A stretch of 64,000 nt of DNA from Mesorhizobium escarrei. Its GTDB lineage: Bacteria > Pseudomonadota > Alphaproteobacteria > Rhizobiales > Rhizobiaceae. The stretch spans positions 147,148-211,147 of the forward strand of contig NZ_CAKXZT010000168.1 in the NCBI RefSeq assembly GCF_935825525.1, written 5' to 3'. The translations under genes were made by a program, and so were the position numbers. This document shows positions 17,029 through 25,330 of the stretch, piece by piece; within the stretch, counting starts at the first letter, position 1, and the number at the start of each line of letters is the position of its first letter. The notes under the pieces are model-generated. The model was given only the letters and a program-made list of their open reading frames with translations. It did not search any database and was not told the origin of the DNA.

Positions 17029-17988
17029 TCAGATTTCTTGCGGTTTGTAGTCGCTCGCCGTGGTAGGCATGACGTCTTTGAGGAGCGAAACCGACTTCTC
17101 CAGCCCTTCGAGACTGTTGAGCATGACATCCTCATGCTCGATCGACAGCCAGCCGTCGTAGCCGGCCATTTTCAGCCGGTAGCAGAACTTGCGCCACCAT
17201 TCCTCGCCGTGGCCGAATCCGAGCGTGATGTAGCTCCAGGAACGTGCCGGGATGTCCATCAGGCTGCCGTTTTCCAGAAGACTGGTCGTTGCCTGGACTG
17301 GCGCGTTCAGCATCGTGTCCTTGGCATGAACGTGGAACAGCGCCCCGCCGAGGGCCTCGGCCGCGACGAGCGGATCGGCACCCATCCAGAACAGGTGCGA
17401 GGGATCGAGGTTGGCACCGACGAGAGGTCCGACTGCCTGGCGTAGCCTCAGCAGCGATGGCACATTGTACACGCACTGGTTGCCGTGAAGTTCGAGCGCG
17501 ATGCGTTCTACGCCGCTTTCGCTCGCCAGCGCTGTGATTTCTTCCCAGAACGGAATGAGCACGTCAGTCCACTGATAGCGCAGGATCGACTGGGTCTCCG
17601 GTGGCCAGGACGAAACGACCCAGTTCGGCATCCTGTCCTCGGCACTCCCGGCCGGCAAACCCGACATGGTGCAGACGGTCTTGATGCCCATTTCGCCAGC
17701 GAGGCGGATCGTGTCCTTCAGGCACTCTGCCTGGGCAGGCTCGGTCGGGTGCAGCGGGTTTCCATTGGCATTCAGGCTGATCACGTCGAGGCCGCGGTCC
17801 GCAAAGGCGTTGCGAAATTCCGTTCGGGCGCCTGCGCTGGACTTCATCCTGGCCAGGTCGAAATGCGGTGCCGTCGACCATCCGCCGGTGTTAATCTCGA
17901 CACCATCGACACCGAGACGCACCGCCTCGTCCAACAACTCTTCAAACGTACGACTGCCAAGGCTGTCGGATACAAAACCCAGTTTCAT
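17029..17988 (-). CDS. Sugar/cyclitol TIM-barrel isomerase, MocC-like
   Basis: A 319-residue xylose-isomerase-like TIM-barrel protein (AP endonuclease 2 family). The N-terminus MKLGFVSDSLGSRTFEELLD, the TMSGLPAGSAED loop, WPPETQSILRYQW and NLDPSHLFWMGADPL match the pattern of MocC, the rhizopine-catabolism protein of Sinorhizobium meliloti, and related IolE/IolI enzymes. Acidic and histidine residues in ALELHGNQ, LDPSH, FHVHAKDT and SIEHED would bind the divalent metal. It lies 10 bases after the Gfo/Idh dehydrogenase gene, and the two probably act in sequence on an oxidised inositol or inosamine. Confidence 0.82.
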   Translation of the reverse strand: MKLGFVSDSLGSRTFEELLDEAVRLGVDGVEINTGGWSTAPHFDLARMKSSAGARTEFRNAFADRGLDVISLNANGNPLHPTEPAQAECLKDTIRLAGEMGIKTVCTMSGLPAGSAEDRMPNWVVSSWPPETQSILRYQWTDVLIPFWEEITALASESGVERIALELHGNQCVYNVPSLLRLRQAVGPLVGANLDPSHLFWMGADPLVAAEALGGALFHVHAKDTMLNAPVQATTSLLENGSLMDIPARSWSYITLGFGHGEEWWRKFCYRLKMAGYDGWLSIEHEDVMLNSLEGLEKSVSLLKDVMPTTASDYKPQEI

Positions 17989-17998
17989 GATGCTTTCC

Positions 17999-19009
17999 CT
18001 AGCGATGATAGAATGAAGGCTTTTCGGCGCATTCGACGACCACTTTGCCGCCTTCGGAGAGCGCCTTTACGCCGGCCTCGGCGGTCAGCGTCGCACAGTA
18101 GCCATCCCACGCATTGGCTGCGATCGGCGAGGGCACACCCGTCTCGACGAACTTGAGCCAAGCCTTGTTCTGTAGCCGGTAGGCTTCGGCAAAACGAGGA
18201 CGCCAATCGGGGGCGTAGCGCTCCAGCGACTGGAGTTCGATATTGATGCGGGAGTGGACCGGCGCGCCCAGAAAGACCGAGCCTTTCTCGCCCACCAACT
18301 CACCGCGTACGTCATAACCATAGGCTGCATTGTTGTTGATCTCGATATTCACCAGCTGGCCGCCAGATGTTTCCAGCACCATGAAGACCGGCGCACCGGT
18401 CCGTGAAGCGTCGACCCCTGCGGGCTGGAAGACCGAGATCGAAGAATAGTCGGTGTCGAGGACGAACCGCGCCACGTCGAATTCGTGCGGCGCCGAATTG
18501 GTGATCGCCATCAGCCCGGTGAAGTTTGCCGGCGCCGAGACGTTGCGGTGGAAATTGTGCATGATGACTGCCTGGCCGAGGGTGCCATCGCTGAGCAACG
18601 CCTTCATCTCCGCATAGGCAGGATCGAAGCGACGCATGAAGCCGATCTGCACGAACGGTCGACCGGCCTTCATTTCCGCCTGGATGACACGCATGCAATC
18701 GGCCGAACTGGGTGCCAGCGGTTTCTCGCAGAGAACGGGTTTTCCGGCCCAAATGGCAGCCAGCGTCAGCGACGCGTGAGTTTCGTCCGGGCTCGCGATC
18801 AGGGCGGCGTCGACGTCGGAACGTGCAATCGTCGCAAGCGCATCGGATGCAACATCCTTTGCGCCGCATTCGTCGGCCAGGGTCCGGGCGCGCTCTTGCG
18901 ACGGGTCGCAAACCACCTGCAGAACGGCCCCGGGCAAATCGCCGGCAACAATGCGCGCATGATCCGCGCCCATGATTCCGGCGCCGATTACAGCGATGCG
19001 AACAGTCAT
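17999..19009 (-). CDS. Gfo/Idh/MocA family NAD-dependent dehydrogenase (inositol 2-dehydrogenase-like)
   Basis: The 336-residue protein has the N-terminal Rossmann motif IAVIGAGIMGADHA, the family's catalytic EKP motif (VLCEKPLAP, around residue 96), the VQIGFMRRFDPAY segment and HEFDVARFVLD, where the catalytic His/Asp lie. These features are closest to inositol 2-dehydrogenase (IolG) and rhizopine dehydrogenase MocA. It should oxidise a ring hydroxyl of the imported cyclitol with NAD(P)+. It sits between the transporter genes and the MocC-like isomerase in the operon. Exact substrate cannot be told from sequence. Confidence 0.85.
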   Translation of the reverse strand: MTVRIAVIGAGIMGADHARIVAGDLPGAVLQVVCDPSQERARTLADECGAKDVASDALATIARSDVDAALIASPDETHASLTLAAIWAGKPVLCEKPLAPSSADCMRVIQAEMKAGRPFVQIGFMRRFDPAYAEMKALLSDGTLGQAVIMHNFHRNVSAPANFTGLMAITNSAPHEFDVARFVLDTDYSSISVFQPAGVDASRTGAPVFMVLETSGGQLVNIEINNNAAYGYDVRGELVGEKGSVFLGAPVHSRINIELQSLERYAPDWRPRFAEAYRLQNKAWLKFVETGVPSPIAANAWDGYCATLTAEAGVKALSEGGKVVVECAEKPSFYHR

Positions 19010-19127
19010 GATTTTCTCTCTCTGGTTTCTGGCAGAAACCGGCCGGCGGAGCAGCTCATTCCGCCGGCCGGGTCAGAAGATGCCCCTGTGGAGGTGGGCA
19101 ACTTCCGAGATCCTCGTCGGGCGCTGT

Positions 19128-19952
19128 CTACCGCAAATCGGCAACAGGTGGTGCGCGCCCTTCATGCGCCGACTGATACGATTCGATTTCGGCTTCGAGC
19201 TCCGCCATCGCTTCGCCGCCAGCCATAAGATCGGTGATTTCCTCGCGAGTCTTTTCGCCCTTGCGGAAATCGGCTGCCAGGGCACCCCTGATGAGGACAG
19301 CAAAATGATCGCCTACGGTCAGGGCGTGAATGACCTGGTGGGTGATGAAAATCACTGCAAGGCCACGCTTGCGCGCCTCGAGCACGATCCTCAGCACATG
19401 GGCTGCTTCCTTGACGCCGAGCGCCGCGGTCGGTTCGTCGAGGATCAGGACCCGGGCACCGAAATGGACGGCACGGGCAATGGCCAACGACTGGCGTTCG
19501 CCGCCGGACAGACCGCCCACGAGGCGGTCGCCGTCGTCGATCCGCGTTATGCCAAACTCCTGGACCGCTTTGACGGCAATTTCATTCGCCTTCCTGCGAT
19601 CGTAGATGCTGAATGGTCCCCATTTCCTTGTCGGCTCAACGCCCACGAAGAACGATCGCCCGATGCTCATCAGAGGAAACGCTCCGCCGAACTGATGGAC
19701 CGTCGAAATGCCGAGATCGCTGGCATAGCGAGGGCTCGCGAACTGGATCGGCTCACCATCCATCAAGATCGTACCCGAAGTCGGTTGGTGGACGCCGGAA
19801 AGGATCTTGATCAGGGTCGACTTGCCGGCGCCATTGTCGCCGAGCAAACAGAGGACCTCGCCGGCCTTAACAGCAAGGGAGATGTCGTGGAGCACATCAA
19901 TAGGCCCGAAAGACTTGTTGACGTTCGACAGCTGCAGAATTGGTTCGGCCAT
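19128..19952 (-). CDS. CUT2-type sugar ABC transporter ATPase (single domain)
   Basis: The ATP-binding subunit of the operon's importer. The 274-residue protein has Walker A GDNGAGKST, the signature GGLSGGERQ, Walker B VLILDEPTAALG and the switch ITHQV. It has one nucleotide-binding domain, like FrcA of S. meliloti, not the fused pair of RbsA/AraG. I start at ATG 19952 (MAEPILQLSNVNKSFGP); the reading frame is open upstream but that part lies inside the permease gene. It begins 11 bases after the permease stop. The tail after residue 240 is acidic and variable. Confidence 0.92.
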   Translation of the reverse strand: MAEPILQLSNVNKSFGPIDVLHDISLAVKAGEVLCLLGDNGAGKSTLIKILSGVHQPTSGTILMDGEPIQFASPRYASDLGISTVHQFGGAFPLMSIGRSFFVGVEPTRKWGPFSIYDRRKANEIAVKAVQEFGITRIDDGDRLVGGLSGGERQSLAIARAVHFGARVLILDEPTAALGVKEAAHVLRIVLEARKRGLAVIFITHQVIHALTVGDHFAVLIRGALAADFRKGEKTREEITDLMAGGEAMAELEAEIESYQSAHEGRAPPVADLR

Positions 19953-19963
19953 AGTGATCGTCC

Positions 19964-21010
19964 TCACTTCTTCTTCGGCGTGTAAGTCAACGCCATCTTG
20001 CGGAACGTGTTGTTCATGAGGACTGCCGCCAGCAGCAGGACACCGATGATAAGGCTCGCCCAATTTGCATCGAAGCCGGTGTAGAAGATGCCCTGGTTGA
20101 CAATGGCAAAGGTGATTGTTCCGAAAACGATACCCACCACGGAACCGAAGCCGCCTGTAAGCAGCACGCCGCCGATGACCACCGATATTATCGAGTTGAA
20201 GATGAATGACTGGCCGGTCGAAACCTGAGCGCTGTTGTACAGGAGCGCCTGCGACACGCCGACGAATGCCGCGCACAGGCCGCTGCCCATGAACAACAGG
20301 GTGATCACCCTGTCGGTGGGTATCCCGGCGTTGCGCGCGCTTACCTTGTCGCCGCCCAGTGCGAGGATCCAGTTGCCGTATCGCGAGAAGTGCAGCAGGT
20401 AGCCGACGATGATAGCGGCGCCTAGCCACCAGAAAATGGTGACCTGGAACATTCCGCCGACAAATTGCCCCAAAATGGCCTTGGCCAACGGGTCGGCCCG
20501 GATCGCGACGCCGGTGCTGCCGGTCAGAATGATGGCGACGCCGAGCGTTAGCCCTGCCACGGCAAAGAGGCTGCCGAGCGTGACGATCAGCGACGGCACG
20601 GCCGTTCGAATGACGAGAACCCCATTGATGAAGCCCACGAGCAGTCCGAGGCCCAGCGCGGCAAGAACACCGACCATGATCGGAAGATCATAGTAGCCCG
20701 AAATAGTCGCGACGGTCATCGATGCCGCCGGGATGACCGAGCCGATGGAGATATCCAGTTCGCCCGCGATCATCAGGAGTCCGACCGGAAGCGCCACGAT
20801 CCCGATCTCGGATGCAACGTTCAGCCAACTCGCCGTGCCACCCGCGGTTACGAAATTGGCGCCGCCGAAAATGGCGAAGAACGCGAAGACCGCCACCATA
20901 CCCAGAAAAGATCCCACTTCAGGGCGACGCATGAGAATGCCGATTGACGACCAAAGGTTGGGGGTTGACCCAGCCTTGGCAGCTGTTTGAATTTCGACCA
21001 TTGAATTCAT
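19964..21010 (-). CDS. CUT2-type sugar ABC transporter permease
   Basis: The membrane subunit of the importer, 348 residues with about ten hydrophobic helices. The BPD_transp_2 family motif is seen in IVALPVGLLMIAGELDISIG and in SLIVTLGSLFAVAGLTLG, and in the cytoplasmic loop ILALGGDKVSARNAGIP that contacts the ATPase. The start ATG at 21010 (MNSMVEIQ) follows GGGGA by seven bases; the open frame upstream to 21193 covers the gap and part of the preceding gene and shows no family similarity. It is preceded by the binding-protein gene after 130 bases. Confidence 0.92.
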   Translation of the reverse strand: MNSMVEIQTAAKAGSTPNLWSSIGILMRRPEVGSFLGMVAVFAFFAIFGGANFVTAGGTASWLNVASEIGIVALPVGLLMIAGELDISIGSVIPAASMTVATISGYYDLPIMVGVLAALGLGLLVGFINGVLVIRTAVPSLIVTLGSLFAVAGLTLGVAIILTGSTGVAIRADPLAKAILGQFVGGMFQVTIFWWLGAAIIVGYLLHFSRYGNWILALGGDKVSARNAGIPTDRVITLLFMGSGLCAAFVGVSQALLYNSAQVSTGQSFIFNSIISVVIGGVLLTGGFGSVVGIVFGTITFAIVNQGIFYTGFDANWASLIIGVLLLAAVLMNNTFRKMALTYTPKKK

Positions 21011-21140
21011 TGGGAATCCCCGGCGTTTCTTTGAGACGCGCTGCTCACACTGCGGCGCAGTACTCACTGCGAGAATATGCCCGGCCGTCGGCCTTGCTTT
21101 CAGGCCGGACACATCGATTGCGAAGCGTTTGCGACTGATG

Positions 21141-22127
21141 CTATCGCGCGCCAGCCTGCACGCCCGCCATCGTCGCATCGACGTTCGATGCATCGACGAC
21201 GCCGGGGCCGGTCAGTATCTCGCGTGTCGGAACGGTCAGACCATAGTTGACGTGACCGTTCAGGATCGACACCGCCAGGTAACCCTGAAGGTAGCCTTGC
21301 TGGTCGATGGTGAACAACTGCGATCCGGATTTGATGTTGGCCAGGATAGTCTGGTCCATGTTGACGCCGCCGAGCTTGACCTTGTCGCTCAAGCCCGCCT
21401 GCATGATACCGTTTGCAGCGCTGTTGGCGTCGACATTGCCGATCGTGTACACACCGACGACGTCCGGGTTCTGCAGCAGATGCGCCTTGAGGGCCTGTGC
21501 TACTGCGGTCGGGTTGCCGAAGCTGCTCATCGGCAGGGGCAATTCGACGCCCTTGCCGCCATGCTTGGCGATACCGGCAAGCAGGCCCGCACATTGCGCA
21601 CGAAGGTTGGCAGCACCAGGAAGGGTATTAACGCAGACCACGTTCTTCAGGTCGTGGTTCCCGAAATACTCGCCGCCGGCAAAGCCCGCCTTGTAGTCGT
21701 CGCTGCCGATGTAGTTCATGGCGCCAAGCCGGTCGGCCGCGTCGAGACCACCAGCATTGTAGATAATGAGCGGGATGCCGGCCGCCACCACAGCCTTGAA
21801 GGCTTCGTCCATGGATTCAGGCACCCAGTCCGGGCCGACGATGGCGTCCGCATGCTGCGAGATCGCGGTCCGGATCAGGTCAGCCGCATCGGCGCCGAGA
21901 TTGTCATAGTTCTGCGGCCCGAGCCACGTCACCGAGCCGCCCTGCGCCTCGACGACCTTGCCGGCGTCCTCTGCTCCGCGCTTGACGATCGACCAGAACG
22001 GATCATCGGCCTTGCCGCCGATGACGAAGATCTTCGCTCCCTTGGACTCCGCCATGGCGGACGTAGCGGCTGTCGCAGCCACGCCGGCCAGCACGATCGC
22101 CGACAAGAGTTTGGTGATACGCTTCAT
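21141..22127 (-). CDS. Periplasmic sugar/cyclitol-binding protein, MocB-like
   Basis: The solute receptor of the CUT2 importer. The 328-residue protein has a Sec signal peptide (MKRITKLLSAIVLAGVAATA, cleaved near AMAES) and a Peripla_BP_4 fold: KIFVIGGKADDPFWSIVKRG, DAIVGPDWVPESMD, VGVYTIGNVDANSA and GGVNMDQTILANI. Proteins of this group bind ribose, inositol or rhizopine (MocB). It lies downstream of the oxygenase gene by 90 bases; this separation and the larger gap after it are common where binding protein is made in excess. Confidence 0.88.
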   Translation of the reverse strand: MKRITKLLSAIVLAGVAATAATSAMAESKGAKIFVIGGKADDPFWSIVKRGAEDAGKVVEAQGGSVTWLGPQNYDNLGADAADLIRTAISQHADAIVGPDWVPESMDEAFKAVVAAGIPLIIYNAGGLDAADRLGAMNYIGSDDYKAGFAGGEYFGNHDLKNVVCVNTLPGAANLRAQCAGLLAGIAKHGGKGVELPLPMSSFGNPTAVAQALKAHLLQNPDVVGVYTIGNVDANSAANGIMQAGLSDKVKLGGVNMDQTILANIKSGSQLFTIDQQGYLQGYLAVSILNGHVNYGLTVPTREILTGPGVVDASNVDATMAGVQAGAR

Positions 22128-22217
22128 ATCTTTCTCCTCCCATTTGCCGTCTTCAGACGGGGTTTTAGAAAATCTCGAGCGCGCCGCCTCCCTCCCGGTT
22201 GCGCGCCTTGTGTCGCG

Positions 22218-23234
22218 TCAGTGGCTCGCCGCCCTGGCGTTCACGCGCTCCCGCTTTTTCCGGAACCGGGCGTCCATCAGGGCGTCGCCCTCCTTGGTGC
22301 CGTCGTGCCAAGTGCCGAACCATTTATCGAGCGGGATCAGCCCCTCGCCGCCGTAGTTCACCTCGAAATATTTGTGGTGCAGGTAGTGGGCATAGGCTTC
22401 GCTTGAGAGGGCCGTATCCTCAGTCAGCTCCAGCTTTTCGAAACCGAGATGGCCGTTGACCGCTCCGAAGCCGGCGACATGCAGCTGGAACAGCGCAACA
22501 ATCGGATTGGACGGGATGACCAGGTGCCAGAAGGCGACGGCATGATAGAGGAAGCCTTCCACCGGATGCATCGACAGCGATGACCAGGGAGAGGGATTGA
22601 TCGAATTGTGATGGACCGAGTGGATCCAGCGATAGAGCGGGGCCCAGTGGATCAGCCGGTGGATGAAGAAGAAGTGCACCTCGTGGATGGCGGGCGCGAT
22701 CAGCACCAGCGCTGCGAGATAGACAGGGTGGTCCTGCCAGCCGACCCACGGCACGTAGCCATTGGCAAAGCACCACAGGAAGATGACTTCGACCACAGTC
22801 CATAGCGGGATCGTGATGAAAAAAGAGCGCAGGAAGTTGTCCAGGTTCTGGCTCTGGAACCAGAAGACATCCGAAGGCGTGTCGCCTGGGAATTTGTGGT
22901 TGTATTTGAAGCGCGTCGCCTGGGCGCGCTGGACGTAGTAGCGCAGCTCGAAAATGCCGTAGAAGACGAAGATCGCCGCGGCATTGACGGCATAAAGCCA
23001 TAGCGCCCAGCCCCAGCTGATCGTCTTCATCGTCTCGACGTCGGGGACGATGTAGAACCAGTAGAGAAGTGCGGTGGCCATGTGGAAGGCATTCCACGGC
23101 CAGATGTAGCCCGGCAGCCATGCCAGGACCTTCGGCAGCTTCGGAGGCCAGCTCCAGAACGGCGCTATCTCGAGGCGCCCGCTCGGCTTCCAGTCTCCGC
23201 GCTTGTCCCGCACGCCGTATTTGAGATCGTCCAT
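22218..23234 (-). CDS. Sterol desaturase / fatty acid hydroxylase superfamily di-iron membrane oxygenase
   Basis: First gene of the moc-like operon. The 338-residue protein has four or more hydrophobic segments and the eight-histidine di-iron pattern of PF04116: HEVHFFFIHRLIH, HSVHHNS, and HYLHHKYFEVNYG, with an additional MHPVEG. The start ATG at 23234 is six bases after GGAGG. Members use O2 and electrons from a ferredoxin to hydroxylate or desaturate. In rhizopine catabolism a membrane di-iron oxygenase (MocD) with ferredoxin MocE O-demethylates 3-O-methyl-scyllo-inosamine; this gene may do an equivalent job, although it belongs to a different di-iron family from AlkB-like MocD. Confidence 0.8.
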   Translation of the reverse strand: MDDLKYGVRDKRGDWKPSGRLEIAPFWSWPPKLPKVLAWLPGYIWPWNAFHMATALLYWFYIVPDVETMKTISWGWALWLYAVNAAAIFVFYGIFELRYYVQRAQATRFKYNHKFPGDTPSDVFWFQSQNLDNFLRSFFITIPLWTVVEVIFLWCFANGYVPWVGWQDHPVYLAALVLIAPAIHEVHFFFIHRLIHWAPLYRWIHSVHHNSINPSPWSSLSMHPVEGFLYHAVAFWHLVIPSNPIVALFQLHVAGFGAVNGHLGFEKLELTEDTALSSEAYAHYLHHKYFEVNYGGEGLIPLDKWFGTWHDGTKEGDALMDARFRKKRERVNARAASH

Positions 23235-23382
23235 GCCAGAACCTCCACTGGGCAGCGCCGGCAAGGATAGCCCGCATGCGCAGCCTCGCCCCGCCATACC
23301 GGAGGCCGGAACGCATCTGTGGAGCTGTTATCCATCGGCTGGCGGCGCGTCCGCCTTGCTTGCTTCTTGACTGATAAACATC

Positions 23383-23474
23383 TTGATCCAAAATGAATCA
23401 ATAGTAGAACGTTTATTCCAATTTTTTTGTATCATTCGTATCAGAACGGCCTTATTTGTGATACTTTTGTATCA
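23383..23474. promoter_or_regulatory. AT-rich divergent control region with palindromes
   Basis: The gap between the oxygenase gene (minus) and the LacI gene (plus) turns AT-rich here. TGATAC-TTTT-GTATCA at 23459-23474 is a perfect palindrome; TTGTATCATT occurs at 23428-23437 and again at 23468-23477, 40 bases apart; and TTGAT/ATCAA arms lie at 23383-23401. These are good candidates for operators of the adjacent LacI-family protein and for the two promoters. This is inference from position and symmetry. Confidence 0.55.
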
Positions 23475-23497
23475 TTATAATGTATGGATGAGATAGA

Positions 23498-24535
23498 ATG
23501 GATCAGCGCAAGCGTCCAACGATCAAGGATGTGGCGATCGAGGCGAAGGTCTCCGTGGCCACTGTCAACCGGGTGCTGAGCGGCTCGGGCGTCGTCCGGC
23601 AAGGTACACGCGAGCGCGTAAGGCTGGCGGCGGAGCAGGTCGGCTTCTACGGCATGGGCGCGCTCAGAAGTCGCGTCGCGGCCGCCCGGCCGCGCTACAG
23701 GTTCGGCTTCCTGCTGCATCAGCCCGGCCGCGCCTTCTATCACAACGTGGCCTCGGCGCTGAGTCTGGCGGCGGAAGCAGTCGGCGACTGCGAAATCGAG
23801 GTGCGGACGGAATTTCTCGACGACCTGTCGCCGCAGAACATTGCGTCGCGCATGCTGGCGCTGGGCGGGGAATGCGACGCCCTGGGCGTGGTCGCCGCGG
23901 TCCACCCGCTTGTCGTCCAGGCGGTCGAGGCGCTGCAGGCCCGCAACGTGCCGGTCTTTGCGCTTATCTCGCAGATATCGGCGACCGGGGAGATTCACTA
24001 TATCGGCCTGGACAACTGGAAGGTCGGGCGCACAGCCGCCTGGGTGTTCGAACACGTCTGCCGCGAGCCCGGAAAGCTCGGCATCCTCGTTGGCAATCAC
24101 CGCTACCGGTGCCAGGAAATGAACGAGAGCGGCTTCCGCTCCTATTTCCGCGAGCACGCGCCGGGCTTCACCCTGCTCGAGCCGGTGCTGACCTTCGAAT
24201 CCAGAGCCATAGCGCAGGAGATGACGGAGAAGCTGCTCGCCGACAATCCGGATATTTCTGGCCTCTACATCGCCGGTGGCGGCATCACCGGCGCGATCGC
24301 AGCGCTTCGGTCAACCGGTCGGGCCGGCAAACTGGTCGTCGTCGGCTACGAGTTGATGGACGTGACCCGCACAGCGCTGTTAGACGGCACGCTGACCTTC
24401 CTCATCTCACATCCACTCGCCCGCATCGCGCAGGAAGCCCTCGCCGGCATGGTGCGCGCCGTCTCCGCCCCGAATGAGAACGGCAACTTCACCACCATCT
24501 TGCCCTTTGAAATATACACCCGCGAGAATATCTAG
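23498..24535 (+). CDS. LacI family transcriptional regulator
   Basis: A 345-residue regulator with an N-terminal LacI helix-turn-helix (TIKDVAIEAKVSVATVNRVL, residues 8-27, then SGSGVVRQGTRERVR) and a periplasmic-binding-protein-like effector domain (about 65-340). The recognition helix reads VATVNRVL where most LacI proteins have VSTVSRAL, as in several inositol-type regulators. It is divergent from the moc-like operon and close to candidate palindromic operators, so it probably represses that operon until the substrate is present. The effector is not known. Confidence 0.88.
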   Translation: MDQRKRPTIKDVAIEAKVSVATVNRVLSGSGVVRQGTRERVRLAAEQVGFYGMGALRSRVAAARPRYRFGFLLHQPGRAFYHNVASALSLAAEAVGDCEIEVRTEFLDDLSPQNIASRMLALGGECDALGVVAAVHPLVVQAVEALQARNVPVFALISQISATGEIHYIGLDNWKVGRTAAWVFEHVCREPGKLGILVGNHRYRCQEMNESGFRSYFREHAPGFTLLEPVLTFESRAIAQEMTEKLLADNPDISGLYIAGGGITGAIAALRSTGRAGKLVVVGYELMDVTRTALLDGTLTFLISHPLARIAQEALAGMVRAVSAPNENGNFTTILPFEIYTRENI

Positions 24536-24594
24536 CCGGCAATTTGCCAAGACCGGCAGCCCAGTGTGTCTGCTGCGGCGGCCCGCGCCCTTTC

Positions 24595-24640
24595 AAAAAT
24601 CAAGACTTCTGGTCGTGCGGCACTCGCAGCCCGTTGCCCT
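24595..24640 (-). repeat. Diverged duplicate of the pepP 3' end
   Basis: A 29-base stretch at 24595-24623 matches 26981-27009 at 26 of 29 positions. The second copy is the end of pepP; read on the minus strand both give PHDQK just before a stop (GLRVPHDQKS-stop here, PLPHDQKI-stop in pepP). The two copies are direct repeats bracketing the cupin and TPR-regulator genes, about 2.4 kb apart, and suggest that this segment was inserted at, or duplicated with, the tail of pepP. Confidence 0.6.
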
Positions 24641-24729
24641 GATGTGTCGGAGTTGCCAAGCCCCTCCGTCACAGCTGATCCCATGCCGATTGACCTGGCT
24701 CTACCAATCATTCCTACTAGGTCGCCTTT

Positions 24730-25176
24730 CTACGGTATTCTCCCGTCCATCTCCGGGAACAGGACGACGCTTTCCTGCGCGGTCGGTTCGTTGCGGGCGC
24801 CAATAAAGGTGGCGGGCGTGCTTGACCGGTTCACGGCAACGTGGAGCACGTTGGCTGGAATGTAGAGATAGTCACCGGGATGCACGACGTCCCGAAATTG
24901 CAGTTCATCCCCACTCCACATCTCCAGCTCGTCTCCGCTCAGCATATAAAATGCTGTTTCGTGACGCGCATGGACGTGGGCCTTGGTCCGTCTCCCCGGA
25001 GGCATTGTGGCGATGCCCAGCCAAAGCGCCTTTGCGCCGACGGTCTCTGAACTGATTCCCGGTAGATAGTCCGACCCCTGTTCGGCCCGATATGCCTTGC
25101 CACCTCTGACGACCACAGCCTTTCCCTCGCTGGGCGCCACACTGTTCGCTCCGGACGGTTGCTTCAACATCGTCAT
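24730..25176 (-). CDS. Cupin domain protein
   Basis: A 148-residue single-domain cupin. The first cupin motif is seen in KAHVHARHETAFYMLSGDEL (His, His and Glu ligands) and the second in PGDYLYIPANVLHVAVN (His ligand), so it can hold a metal ion. Such proteins are dioxygenases, isomerases or ligand sensors; the function here is unknown. The start ATG at 25176 follows GGAGG by eight bases. It is divergent from the winged-helix/TPR regulator at 25331, which may control it. Confidence 0.82.
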   Translation of the reverse strand: MTMLKQPSGANSVAPSEGKAVVVRGGKAYRAEQGSDYLPGISSETVGAKALWLGIATMPPGRRTKAHVHARHETAFYMLSGDELEMWSGDELQFRDVVHPGDYLYIPANVLHVAVNRSSTPATFIGARNEPTAQESVVLFPEMDGRIP

Positions 25177-25330
25177 TTTCGACCTCCATTTGTGTTAGTC
25201 TGTGCGAAGACGGCCAAAATGACCGCTCGTCCGGCCGAAGTCCTAAAGGGGGAGGCGAAAAGTTCCGAATTCTTCCGAAGCCGATAAACGGAATGTCGCA
25301 TCACCGCGCTGCTTAGCGTTCGGCCCGTTC

